From NCBI RefSeq assembly GCF_024713975.1, contig NC_091093.1, positions 9,482,001 to 9,546,000 on the forward strand: DNA of 64,000 nucleotides, given 5' to 3'. This stretch comes from Paralichthys olivaceus. Taxonomy: Eukaryota; Chordata; Actinopteri; Pleuronectiformes; Paralichthyidae. Positions 1-11,366 of this stretch are shown piece after piece. The notes beneath the pieces were generated by a model. It did not search any database. It was not told the DNA's origin and saw only the letters and a list, made by a program, of their open reading frames with translations. Each line of letters opens with the position of its first letter. Position 1 is the stretch's first letter. Made by a program: the position numbers and the translations under genes.

Positions 1-1548
1 AGCACTGCCACAGCTTTCTCATTATCACTCAATCATACAGACGCACAACAAGCAAAATCCATTATCTACAACAGCTTTTCTCCTTCGGTCTATGTCATCT
101 AATTATTAATCAACGCAGCTGCCAGCCAGATATTATTGTTGACCATTGCCAGTCTCTCATGCTAGGTCTAAAAAATACAGGCCTTCTCAGTTATGTTTTG
201 TTGTGTGTTTTTTCCAGAAGCACAATCTATCATTCCCCTTTTCCTCACTGCCTTGGTCCTCACATTAACACCAGCTGATATTTCAATAGCTTGTGCTGGG
301 TGTGGCTTAAAGCACACAGTGCATAAAGCAGTTAAACAGGGGGATGGGAGGCGGATTACAGTAGCTATACATCAGCACTACTTGCCTGAATATACTAGGC
401 AGTACTGTCTCACATGTAAATGCAGCCTTTGTTTGCTCCTCCTATGTCTATGCTGATGACTGGGCCTGGTTTATTGTTATGGCATGCAGTAAATTCTATT
501 GAACTTTGAGCTTCCATCTCAGCAACCAGAGGCAGAAAATGCACATGTAAAACTGCAACAGCAAAACCAACCAGTAAAATACACTATTGCTTCTTTATTA
601 CTTAGAGAATAAGTAACATTGTATGATACTAGACAAACGCCCATGTACTATTTGAAGGGAAGTCAAAGGCAAACATAGAAATCAGGTATTGATAATGTAT
701 TCAAACTAACAAAATCATCAACAGTCACTGTTTAATATAAACATCTGCCAAACGATATTGTCTTTACTACCAAGTTATCGAGCTCTAACCTCAAGTCTAA
801 CCTCTAACCCAATTTACTCACTTTGAACTCTTACTGTGACTGATTTGTGCGAATCATTTTAATTATAGTGTGATCATTAGGTCATGTGAAGAGAGATGCG
901 CTCACCATTTGGCAGCTTGACAGACATAAATTAACAGCAACAAATGTGACATCTTGAAATAAACATTTAAACACAAACTTCAAACCATCTTATGTTAAAA
1001 AAAAAATACTCAATATGCCTTAAAAATCCCTTTAGGCTTGATGAGATATTCTTTCATTTTACTTGTTTTTTGTTTTTACCCCCTAGATCACAGGAAGTCA
1101 AACAAACCACTGTGTTTACACTGCACATCTGCATATCTGGTTCTTTGTGAAATGTATCACTTTGCCCTAGGATATTCAAAACAAGTAGAAAAATGGATAT
1201 GGGTGAAGTGAAGAGGCTTTAAAGACGCAAATGACAAAACAAATTTCTTTTTTCTAGTGCTGACAAATTTGCAGCGAATGATGCTGAAAAATAATACACT
1301 GATCTACACAAAGGAACAAACACTGTTGAGTAAAAATAATTTTGGCCATTTGCTGGTTAAAGCTTCTTAATTATGCTATGTTTTTACTCTGGTATTTCAC
1401 TGGTATTCTAGCCCTAACCCTGTAACATGTGTTTGTATTGCTGTGGTTCAGGATCAGCCGACTGTCAAACTAATTCCTATACAAATTTTAAGAAATTATT
1501 TCTATTTCAGTGGTTTACAAAACAGTAATAATGGTTGTGATTACATAC
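1..1548. other. chd9 intron 3 (partial), no gene seen
   Basis: This is sequence downstream of the chd9 exon at 1549-1958, in the direction of that minus-strand gene. It is AT-rich and unique-looking. The next expected CHD9 segment (a lysine-rich stretch leading to the chromodomains) is not found in any minus frame here, so I treat the stretch as intron running off the window. Short open frames such as the one at 193-456 on the plus strand resemble no family I know and have no splice context. Confidence 0.6.
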
Positions 1549-1958
1549 CCAATCTTGGCCTTCTGCTTGGGCTTGGAGGAGGGGACAATGCAGGCCTTCC
1601 TACATGCCTTCATTTTCGGCCGTGCCTTGCCGTTTCCTTTGTGCTTGCGGTCACGGTGGGTCTTGTACTGTGAGGAAGAGCTGGGGAAGCTCTCGGGGCT
1701 CATGACCCGGGGGATGTTCTTCTCCCCGCGCTGCCGGGCCTTTGCAATAGCCTCTGATATTATCCTATTGGCCTTCTCCTGCTTGTCCAGTGGCGATGTC
1801 TCCATCTGATGATGCGTCATCCGCGCTGTCCTTTTCTCGGACGAAGAGCTTGATGAGGATGAAGACGAAGAGGAAGAGGAAGAAGACGATGAGCTGCTCT
1901 TCACTGGAGGGCTGAGGACCCGTACCTGGCTGCCAGGACCATTAGCATTCTTTCGGGG
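1549..1958 (-). CDS. chd9: chd9 coding exon 3: basic/serine-rich segment upstream of the chromodomains
   Basis: Minus-strand exon of 410 nt, bounded by a TTAG acceptor (intron base at 1959) and a GTATGT donor (first intron base at 1548). It enters in phase 0, which fits the phase-0 end of the exon at 21190, and leaves in phase 2. It would encode about residues 522-658. It opens with PRKNANGPGSQVRVLSPP, runs through 20 serines, then gives QEKANRIISEAIAKA and KNIPRVMSPESFPS, and ends with a Lys-rich KQKAKIG. Human CHD9 as I remember it has QEKANRIISEAIAKAKARG, NIPRVMSPENFPS and KTKIG at the same place; CHD8 has a more diverged version and CHD6 and CHD7 lack it. CHD9 is a nuclear ATP-dependent chromatin remodeller; this part precedes the tandem chromodomains and has no catalytic residues. 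Codon use and reading are intact. CHD9 is preferred over CHD8 with good confidence. Confidence 0.9.
1839..1898 (-). repeat. poly-serine codon tract in chd9 (20 Ser)
   Basis: Twenty consecutive serine codons, mixed AGC/TCN rather than a pure triplet repeat, sit between the VRVLSPPVK and EKRTARM segments. Mixed codons suggest the homopolymer is kept at protein level or is old. The human CHD9 segment I remember lacks such a run here. Confidence 0.9.
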
Positions 1959-3955
1959 CTAAGGAGAGAGTGAGAAAAGTACAGAGAATAATAATTAGTA
2001 TTTAGAATTTACGCTTTCTTTTTAGGGCAATTGATAATATAATAAATATTTCAGACATGATGTCATCGATTGCCAATGACACAAACGCGTACTCAGATGG
2101 TGTGCTTAAGAAGGATATAGCACATAGCCTATAAAAAGTTGACCTTTCAAGGAGAGCTGGTGTACAAAGACAAGCTTTAGAAGATTGTCTCACAGAAAAA
2201 TGACAAACAAAACAAAACGATCAGATGGAACTAGTATATTTAAGCATATCATTAATTTCACAGTCTATTAGGTGCCATATGCACAGCCAGTCTTCGATCA
2301 CCTCACCAATATGCATTTCTCCACATGCAGAGGTAGCAGCCTCAAAAATTTCCTTTGTCATGTTTCGCAACATATGACGAGTAGTGATATTAGACTAAAG
2401 GCTATAAATAACATGATTGTTATTTATAGCACATTGAGATACAATAAGCAAGGGTCAATATAAAAATATAATATGAAGCATGGGTTTAAAAGAAGAAAAA
2501 TGCTGCAACCCCCACAGCAAAAATAAAAGACACTATGATACTGCGATGTGACCACTGCAACTACCACTGACTCATTCATAAAAAAACACAACCTTGTGGA
2601 GGCTGTGTGAACCACTACAACGGAAGAGCTAGTAGAAGTCAGATGCCACGGTGTGGGGAGTGGACCTGTTTCACTCGGCATGATGCTCTCTTCAACTTTC
2701 TTAGCGTCCTATCCAAGACCCTCAGCTTTAGAGGGGTCAGTATTTCCTCCAAGAATTCCTTTAGATCAGGTGGAGTCGAATGAGACCATGTGACATGAAA
2801 ACTCTGTGACCTGAGCCTGACACAAAAGGAATTCTTTTAGGTGGAGCAGGCAATTCAAAGACAGGGGTAAACACTGGCTCTCTGTCGCAGGTTTCAGTCA
2901 GCCTCGCAGACATAAATAATCCAGTCTGCCTGATACATGATAATATGTGAATAATAGATGGCGTGACTGCGGTTATGCCAACACAAGCGCCTTGTGGTGG
3001 GCCTGGAGCCCAGTGGAGAGGGAACCCATAAATGGATGACCTAATCTAAAATTGTGTTGCGTATGCCTACATGGCCCAGGCACGGTCGGTTGCTTCTTTT
3101 TTTCTACACTGCTAGCTAAATAAAGAGAATTAGCTTGAACCTCACCAACAAAGTGGGGGCAGGGACTTGAATAATTAGGAGAAGGAAGGGGAGAAAACAC
3201 ACACACACACACACAAGAGCTGCATTATGATTTTCACGTGTGCAACGCCGCTGAGGCTATTAGGGAAGAAATTGACTGGATCATGCTGGAATGTTCTCAT
3301 TCATTTTAAAGAAAAAAAAAGAGGGGGAGGGGTTGAAAGTAATGCTTAAGAGCGGAAGAACATAGGGGCACGTGGAAGAGATAGCAAGAGAGGAAGAAAA
3401 AAATATGAAGACAGGCATCTATCAGATAACAGAAGGGAAAGAGGGAGAGAGAGGAAAAATAAAATGCAGCAAAAGTGAGAGCACTGCAGCTGTGTAATAC
3501 ATCTATAAATAACTGAAATTACAGCCTGCCAGCACTGCAGTGATTTCAATCTCTCGAGCAGCACGTAGTCCCATGAAAAAACGTCGGGGACAATTATGGC
3601 CCATGAAAAGGTAGAGTAAGCTCCATTTGGGCCGGCCAGCTTTTCCCTCGCTCTCTCACTCCCCCTCGTTTCCACATGTAGTGAGCACTCTGTTGAGTGA
3701 CAGGCTCAACTCGTGGAGGACACAAACACACACACACACATACAAATCATACACTGTACATAAACTACAGCGCAGGGGCAGCTTGGAGAGAGGTGCACGG
3801 GAGGATGGGGAAAGAAGTGATGTATTGAATGAGCACGCCGTGGGGGGTGGGGTAAAAGAAGACACTGTAAATCTAGTGTGAATTGATAAGGTCGAGCACA
3901 GCAAAAGCAAATGAGTATGAAGAGGAGGGAAGAAGAAGAAGGAAAAAAAAGCAGC
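1959..3955. other. chd9 intron 2, 3' portion; purine-rich stretch
   Basis: Intronic sequence between the internal CpG island and exon 3. A short (CA)n lies at about 3196-3214, and a GA-rich stretch runs from about 3310 to 3480. No coding exon or known repeat family was recognised. The pyrimidine-rich acceptor side of exon 3 is at 1959-1985. Confidence 0.55.
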
Positions 3956-3959
3956 AATG

Positions 3960-5000
3960 AGTTCAAGATGGCGGCAGTGCAGCATGAGCCAGTAGCAAGA
4001 GAGGTTGCTCAGTTCCTGCCGGCCCCTCCTCCTCCTCCTCCTCTTCCTCCCCCCTCGGACCTCCTCCCTCCCAGCCAGCTCTCGGAGCAGCTCACTTACC
4101 CTTCCTCTTGGCCTCTTCACTGTAGACATGGTGTTTTTTCTTTTTTCTTCTTCTTCCTCTTTCCTCCCCCTCTCTAACCGGCTAACAAAAGCCTTGCCCT
4201 TTCCCGGGGTTTTTCTCTCTCTCCGGTTGCTTGCTCACGCTTCTTCTCTCGAAAACACACTCACTCTTTTGCCTTTTTCCAACTGTCGTTTTCTCTCGCT
4301 CTTCCTTGAGCCGTGTGTCCCCCCCTCCCCTCCCTCTCTCCTCCTCCCCGGTCAACTCTTCTCCTCAGGCAAGTGCGAGAGTGCCGGAGCGGTTCCGCCG
4401 TCTCCTCCTCCCCCAGCGGGCAGGGCTCAAGAGGAGCGCATGGGAGCTCTCTCTCTCGCTCTCTCTCTCACCCTCGTTTGTCTCTTCACAGGGTGATGAG
4501 GGAGCAGCGCTGTGGGCGGTAGAGGAGGTGCGTGGCAGTCCAGGAAGCTCTCATTCTGCCGCTGCGTGCTGCTTTCGCCGTCGTCCGGCTTCACCCAAGT
4601 CTCCCTCACTCTGTGTGTGTGTGTGTCAGAGTTGCCTTACCCTACCTCCTCCCCTCTCATTGATTCCTCTTTCCGCCTGCCACTCGTGTGCGCTCTCTAT
4701 GACTTTCTGAGCCCCCTTTTTCCCTCTTATCTCTGGTTCTTTCCTTCTCTCTCCGCTCTTGCCTTTTCCCTTTTTATTGCGCCTCTCCTCGTCTTCTTCA
4801 CCAGCCGGGATAAGGTAGGTTACTCCTTTTATTACACAATAAAAAAGGCTTTTGTGTAAGCTTGCTTGCTTGTTTGGTCGGTTGTTTTTTCCTCCTTTTT
4901 TCACTTGTCTTTTTTCCTCCTTCTCCCTCGCTGCCCTCCCCTCTGCCTGGCTGGGGCGTGTGTGGCGAGCTCGAGGTTCTGGCAGGCAGAGCGGTGGAAA
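3960..5000 (-). promoter_or_regulatory. CpG island inside chd9 intron 2; probable internal promoter
   Basis: CpG dinucleotides are frequent here (densest at about 4020-4100 and 4370-4600) in contrast to the flanking intron. A YY1-type motif AAGATGGCGGC lies at 3965-3975. The minus strand is strongly purine-rich (GA runs at 4140-4200 and 4670-4960), as in many 5'UTRs and promoters. On the minus strand the island ends in a short ATG exon (4100-4129) with a consensus donor. I infer a promoter firing leftward to give a chd9 transcript that starts about 2 kb before exon 3. A bidirectional promoter or an unrelated regulatory island is also possible. Confidence 0.55.
4100..4129 (-). CDS. chd9: Candidate alternative first coding exon of chd9 (exon 1b)
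   Basis: The minus strand reads ATG followed by nine codons giving MSTVKRPRGR, then GTAAGTGAG, a near-perfect donor (first intron base at 4099). The ATG context ACACCATGT has A at -3. The donor falls in phase 0, exactly the phase needed to join the chd9 exon at 1958, the only minus-strand coding exon recognised downstream in the window. The joined product would replace the 521-residue Q-rich N-terminus with ten residues, several of them basic. The 5'UTR would extend rightward into the GA-rich CpG island. No transcript evidence is available. It could instead be the first exon of another gene whose remaining exons lie off the left edge. Confidence 0.45.
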
Positions 5001-6790
5001 ATGAAAGCACAAAGCAGCAAAATGCATCAGCATGAATATTAGAGATGTCGTTAAAACCCAGACTCTTTTTTTTTTTCTCTCTCGCTCTCCCTCACTCACG
5101 CTCTCGCACTCTCTCTCTCTTTGTAAGGAAGTAGGCCAGCAGATGGTGCTAGCAGTTATTAAATTAACTTTCACAACTTAACCCCCAAAGCACTGGATTT
5201 CTCCCGCACCAAACACTGTCAACAGCATAGCTTTTTTTTGTCCTTGTGTAAGTGACATGATGAATTATTTATGGAACACCATCGTCCATGAGAGATGAAC
5301 AAACAGCAAGATGACAATGGCTAAAAATATATTGCAGCGCACAAAGTTTAGCACATAAACAAGAAACAAAATAACACAGGCGAATATAACTGAATGTCTA
5401 CTTCCCTAATCATACCAAACACATGCAGCCTTCACTGCACTGAGTCTACTGTGAAGACAAGCCCCAGTGAGGTCAAGTCCTGGTCACCCAGCTTTGACTT
5501 TTGCACAACAAATTCCAAGGAGAGGAAACTGGGACGTGTCCAGTACATGCACGTCTTCCTGTGCGCCAGAAGTGATCTTGGGAGGAACGAGCCGGCCTTT
5601 CAGGGGACTCCTGTCAGCATGATACAGAGGCCATGTGCACTGGCTGGCACATGGTATTGGGAATTATGCGGAGACACGCAGCTGGCCTGGAGCCAAGTAC
5701 AGTGCACAGCACTACTGGGCCAGGGCCTGAGTTACTGACAGATACCCCATCAGCTTTTTATTTCCTCAGCAAATCGGCAAAACAGCGTTCATTCGCTGCC
5801 AACACAATGTCCACTTTTCATGTGTTTGCGCATGCACACACACACACACAGGCATGTTCAACCTGCCACCCACATACCTTTTTTTTTTTTTTAAACTTTT
5901 GTTGAAAAACTGACACTGATGGCTGGAACCAACACTCATAACAAATCAAATGCTGGAAAAAGCATTAAACATTGATTTCACCACATCTGCTGTGTTAATT
6001 TGTGCATTATTTATGTGGTGTTGAGTGATAACCACAACGGATTTAAAAGATTCACACCGATATGTCTCCTGACAGGTAAAGCTAAATATGGCTGTTTAGT
6101 TAGAGTATATATAACAACAACACACACACCTCATCACCTAGGATCTAACAAAATATCAACAAAAATCAAAAAGAACAAAAATGTCAAAAGAATCCAGTTT
6201 TTATAATGATCTCTGCATCATTAAAGGTCAGAAAATTGTTGCCCAAACTACACTTACTGTGAGCTTAAACAAGTGTGGTCTGAAACGTGGGTGAAATCTA
6301 CAACACAATATGTTTCTACATTGCACGTTGTACAGATGACCTAAATAAACTGACCAACTGTAACTGAAATGGTGTGGAAAGCCTTATTCTGAGTGTGCAT
6401 GTGTGAGAGTATGTGTGAGATGGGGGTTGGTTTATAAAATCAGAGAGCTGCTGCTTGAACACATGTATGACAGTGGCACTGAATACCCTCTCTGCTATAT
6501 CTCTGTGGTCTGTGTAGTTTTACTGTCTACAGCTTTACATTGACAAAAACAGAGAACACTGCCATAAACAATGGCTTTCCTTTCCAAGTGTGTGCAGCAG
6601 CAGGCATCAGATCCACCTGCCAGTAAAGGCCTTGGAGTTTGGACTTTGAAGCCGACCACATGCTTACTGGGAGCCGAGCAACAGCGTCCTCTCCAAGCTA
6701 AACAAATGCACTGTCAGATAATGCCTACCAGGGCACAGGAGCCTGGGGGTGAGATTTGACAACACACACAGCAACAGTGCAATGGGTGGG
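5001..6790. other. chd9 intron 2, no gene seen
   Basis: After a CT-rich tail (to about 5130) the sequence is ordinary unique intron with a short (CA)n at about 5835-5851. No exon with CHD9 similarity and no recognised transposon was found. Confidence 0.5.
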
Positions 6791-6897
<107 letters not shown>

Positions 6898-7456
6898 TCC
6901 TTATAGTCACAACTGGTCACACAGTCAAAATGGTGGCCTTCCCTGCTGCATGTGCTGTAGGTGTATACGGATTAAAGCTTACAGCACAAGAGGAACATTT
7001 GGAATTTGTTGTTAAGGTGGAAATATGTACAATGCTTAATGAGGTATCAAGTACAAGTAACCATCTATAATACAAATAATCATATTTTTTGGTAAAACAT
7101 GCAGGAGTAGACAGACATATAGAAGGTCTGAAAAAACATTTTACAGTAGATTTAGTAACCAAACATAGCTGTTAAAACTAAGAAATGATCTTACTTCACC
7201 AGTGTTGTGTTTGTGTCAAGTTAGAGCAAAAAAGAGAAGAGAAAAGCAAAAGAGAACATAAGTCAATAGACATGCTTTAACAGTCACATGGCATGAAGCC
7301 ACGGCTCCTCGGCAGCTCAACGGTTAATATGCAAACAAGCCAGGCAGCTCTGCGTGAGGGGGAGTGGCTTCCTGTGAGGACAGACGAGGGAGGGGATTGG
7401 AAGAGGCGGGGAGGGGAGTAAAGGAAGGGGAGGGGAGTAGCAGAGCTGCTTAAAGG

Positions 7457-7460
<4 letters not shown>

Positions 7461-7539
<79 letters not shown>
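7461..7539. repeat. (GT)n microsatellite, about 40 units
   Basis: Pure GT repeat 567 bp from the (AC)51 tract and complementary to it. Both lie in chd9 intron 2. Confidence 0.98.
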
Positions 7540-7542
<3 letters not shown>

Positions 7543-7924
7543 ACAGAGAGGTAGGGTGGCTGCAGAGGCACAGGTGTCTGTCTCTGAACACTCCATTACT
7601 TCCTCATCAAAGAGCCTGTATTAGTGCGCCACCGCTCTCATTTCTTGCCTGCACCACCGTGAGAGTCTCCACTAGAGTCACCATTAGGGAAATGAGAGCT
7701 GAGAGCTCGTAGTTCACTGACGGAAAATGACAAGATGGCTATAGCGCCCACCGGTGCTTCAGAGTCTACAGCAAGCTGTTTCTCTCACACAGAGATGGAA
7801 CCCATAGCTAACTGCAATTGAATGTCACCCGGTGTTAATGGTAACATTATCCACGGTGCACTGGCAGACAAAAATGAAGTTTTCTAACTAGTATTTGCTG
7901 CTGTTGACAATGCACAGGTCTGGT

Positions 7925-8291
7925 CCAGCGTGTAAGATTTAAGTGAAAGGAATTTTTGGCAGAAATTGAATATAAAATAATCCTTGTGATGTTTTCACTG
8001 GTGTGTTTCATCTGAATTGTATAAATTGTTGTTTTCTTTACCAGAGAATGGTCCTTTATATTTAAAAACTTTATATTTGCATGGAGGGGGGGTCCACTCT
8101 GTGGAGGCCGCCATTTTTTTTACTGCTGTCCAAACTGGACAAACTAGAACCTTCTGAGTTTTCATGACAACTGAAGTTCACCACAGGTTCTCTTTCATGT
8201 TGGGAAGGGGGAGGGTGAAATGAGGAGTATTCAGCTGCAAAATATGACTTCACCTCTAGATGTCACTAAATTCAACACACTGAACCTTTAA
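7925..8291 (-). mobile_element. piggyBac-like MITE, copy 1 (degenerate, inverted relative to copy 2)
   Basis: The right end reads ACACTGAACCTTTAA (TTAA at 8288-8291), matching the terminal repeat of the copy at 10727-11079. The interior matches that copy in reverse orientation: the GGCCGCCATTTTT block, the TCCAAACTGGACAAACTA block, the CACAGGTTCTCTTTCATGTT block and the TTTTTGGCAGAAATTGAATA block all recur. The left end is degraded (CCAGCGTGTAAGA), so its limit is approximate. There is no transposase reading frame. The TTAA end suggests a piggyBac-type element. Confidence 0.75.
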
Positions 8292-8345
8292 GAGACTACA
8301 TAACAGCACTTGGTTGGTTTCGGTTTAGTTTTACAATACTAGTCA

Positions 8346-8377
8346 ATGTCGCTCCCATAAATGTCGCTCCCATAACA
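8346..8377. repeat. Short tandem duplication
   Basis: ATGTCGCTCCCATAA occurs twice head to tail in chd9 intron 2, a local duplication next to the MITE end. Confidence 0.8.
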
Positions 8378-8621
8378 GAACATCTTCCGTTGTTGACCCT
8401 TCAAAATAAAACTCCCACACAGCTTATGACAGGAAACACAAATTTAGTGACCAACCTTCCACAATAAGGCAACCAAATAAAATAGCTTACATAAATTACA
8501 TTTAAATAGATAAACGTTACACTATGAAAACTAACTGGATAAAGTTGATGACTATAATAAATATTTTAGTTCATAAGCTATATTATTAGCTATCTATTAT
8601 CTATATATTGCTTGTTGTGAT

Positions 8622-8837
8622 TCTTTTTTCTTCTATTGTACCGATAATCGTAAAAAAAACGTGAAGCTGTGATATTACCTCAGACAATCAAGGAAAAATT
8701 TCATATCGTGACATCCCTAGTTGTGTGTCTTTTTCCTTATATAGTATCAATAATATATCGTAGAATAATCGTGAAACCGTGATATTTCCTCTGACAATAA
8801 TCGTGGCACCAAAATTTCATATCGTGACATCCCTATC
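8622..8837. repeat. Direct duplication of a ~100-bp AT-rich unit
   Basis: Two diverged copies (about 8622-8720 and 8727-8834) share the ordered blocks ATAATCGT, GTGATATT.CCTC.GACAAT and TTTCATATCGTGACATCCCTA. They look like a dispersed fish repeat present in tandem. The class is not assigned. Confidence 0.7.
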
Positions 8838-10726
8838 CAGGACTCAAGTTAAAGTCCAGTTTTTGCGACAGATGCAAAAAATTAAAAAACAACAAGAATA
8901 CTATTATCTCCAGGTAAATACGCTGCCAGAAGACACAGACTAAGATGTCAAGAGATCTTTTGGAGAAAAAGGCCAATGCCAGTGATAATGTGCTGTAGAT
9001 AAAATCACACCATCTCTGCAGAGGAATTAATACACTACATTCTGCCTTTGCCTGTGGTGAGATCCTTGCGTTGAACGAGTCTGAGCAGAGAATGTTCTTC
9101 TGTGTTGTGCATGTGTGATCGGCATGTCTGAAACTCTATCTTGAGTTTGGTTATTTTCTTTGATCAGTGGCCAGTAATCCAAAATGTCTCTGTATACAAA
9201 TACTCAATATATTGTTAAACTTGTCACATATTTTGTATAAGAAGTTAAATTAAATAATAACAGTCCTTGCAACACAAAAACGCAGCATCAAGGGATTCTC
9301 TCACTTGAAATGAGCTAACGTCCAACACAGGACAGCCAGTTTTCCCTCAGGTTCAGGATTGATTTTCTGAGATTTGACTTTAAGTTGACTTGAACACAGT
9401 GGCTCCTTTTACACAGCGATCCTGCTATGTTACAAGTAATATAACTTGTCATTATGCCACCCTGTGCTGTTTATAATAATCTAGGCAAACCTGCATATTG
9501 TTGCAACATTATGTGATCTTATTAGAACGCTGGTGTTCTGGAGTCAGAGGCATGAGGAGTTATCTCTATTAACTGTGTGCATGAAAATATGCAGAATCTG
9601 GAAGCGAGGGACAAGATTTTGGGTGCAGGAGCTTTCTGGTCTCTGTCTCTATTTTGGTCAATCATGGTTGAGCAGGCTTTGGTTGCCCACGGGTCAACAG
9701 TCCATGTGGAGTGCCCAAATTATTGGTCTTTGTTCCTAGAGGCTAATTCGTTGTCAGACTATTGCCAATGGGCCCCAAGATTGTGTGACAACTGTGTCGG
9801 CCCCTCTTTCTATAGAACAGCAAGGCAGAATGACGGCGCAAATTGTACACCTTGAACAAGACGTGTAAAATGAGGATTATTCACCAATCAATAGCTGATT
9901 AACAAAGTAATTAGGTTCCATACAGACAGAAAGGTGGAAATATATTAAATACAAAATATGTAGACAATGGGGTCCAAATGTCTGCAATCACTGTACTTTT
10001 TTCAGTGTCATATAGATTTAGGTGAGTGATCATAAAAAAAAAGATGCATCCTTCTACACTCACTGAAATAAAAACACCACAGATGCCAAAGCCATAGATA
10101 GATAGATAGATCTAGTACCTATGGCTTCATGGGTTTCATTATTAGGTTTAGATGCAGAAAAAAAAAAGGTTTTAGCCTTTTACTAATTAGACCTCCGGCT
10201 ACAGGCCAGTTTGCAGCCACACTAGAGTGTGGCTGATGAATGAAAGGAGACATGATACACAGCGATGCTTCCTCAACCAATTAAGTACAGCACCATGCAT
10301 TAATGATCCTTTATCAGGGCCAAGAGTAACAGTAGCTGAGCATGGTGCCCTCTAGAGGAGCTGCTGACAGTCCAACAAAGCATAACCAGAGTCTTACCCA
10401 CTCTACTATGACCACACAGCCTCACTTAGCCAGATGAAGACCCAGGGGGGGAAGGGGACAGCACTAGTTCACAGAATAAAAAACTGCTCATTTCAGTTAT
10501 AAGTGTGTTAGTCATTCATCATGGTCTGAGTGTTGTTTCTTTATGTCATAACTGGACAAAAAGTCATACAGCAACAATCCTTCACATCTGGGTGGTGCTC
10601 ACTATCCACTAGCAGGCAAATGGGGGATTTACTCCCCTGCAGCCCTGCTCAAAGGAACATATTTAACAGTTTCGCACTGATTCAGGAACATAAACCAAAA
10701 CCAACCAAGTGCTGTTATGAAGTCTC
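8838..10726. other. chd9 intron 2, no gene seen
   Basis: Unique-looking intron. A plus-strand open frame at 9577-9855 has ordinary composition but matches nothing I know and lacks convincing splice sites. A short (GATA)n is at about 10096-10111. Confidence 0.5.
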
Positions 10727-11079
10727 TTAAAGGTTCAGTGTGTATAATTTAGAGACATCTAGAGGTTAAGGTGCATGTTGCAGTTGGATACTCTTCATCT
10801 CAACCTCCCCTTCCCGACATGAAAGAGAACCTGTGGTGAACTTCAGATGTCATAAAAACTCAAAAGGTTTTAGTTTGTCCAGTTTGGACAACAATAAAAA
10901 AAATGGCGGCCTCACTGTAATTATAACGTTTTTGAATATAAAGGGCCCATTCTATGGTGAAGAAAACAACAATTACAATTTAGATGATGACACACCAGTG
11001 AAACCTTTACAAGGATTATTTAATATTCAATTTCTGCCAAAAATTCCTTTCCCCTAACTCTTACACACTGAACCTTTAA
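10727..11079 (+). mobile_element. piggyBac-like MITE, copy 2 (complete, 353 bp)
   Basis: Bounded by TTAA on both sides, with an 18-bp perfect terminal inverted repeat: TTAAAGGTTCAGTGTGTA at the left and its reverse complement at the right (11062-11079). It has no coding capacity for a transposase. The terminal sequence resembles an abundant teleost MITE as I remember it. TTAA target duplication is the hallmark of piggyBac transposition. Confidence 0.85.
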
Positions 11080-11307
11080 CTTTGATAATAAATTCAGACA
11101 GTAAAGTAAATTCCAAAGTGTGCATTCATAAATTAAACTTCAGGATATGGTTTGAGCAACTAGACAGTTTAAGCCATTTAGTGTGTAAAAGTGACAGTTT
11201 CCAGTCATGCCCATAGCTTATTTCAGACATGCTCTGAACCTATAAATTCTCCTGAAATTATCCAAACAGGCTGTATGTGAGAAAGGAAATGTCCAAGTCA
11301 CTTGCTG

Positions 11308-11366
11308 CGGACATTGTCCAGAGCTCCCCCTGCAAGCCCCCAAATGAAACCTCTGGACAATGTCCG
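11308..11366. repeat. Perfect 16-bp inverted repeat with 27-nt loop
   Basis: CGGACATTGTCCAGAG (11308-11323) and its exact reverse complement (11351-11366) flank a C-rich 27-nt spacer. Each arm also contains the odd palindrome GGACATTGTCC. An outer GTCAC/GTGAC pair extends the symmetry. It may be part of a dispersed repeat covering about 11280-11770. Confidence 0.8.

Noticed and set aside
3656..4099. Continuation of the MSTVKRPRGR frame past the splice donor (157 codons in total)
   Set aside because: Beyond 4099 it is Arg/Ser-rich low-complexity translation of GA/CT-rich intron and CA repeats. The consensus donor explains the end of the exon.
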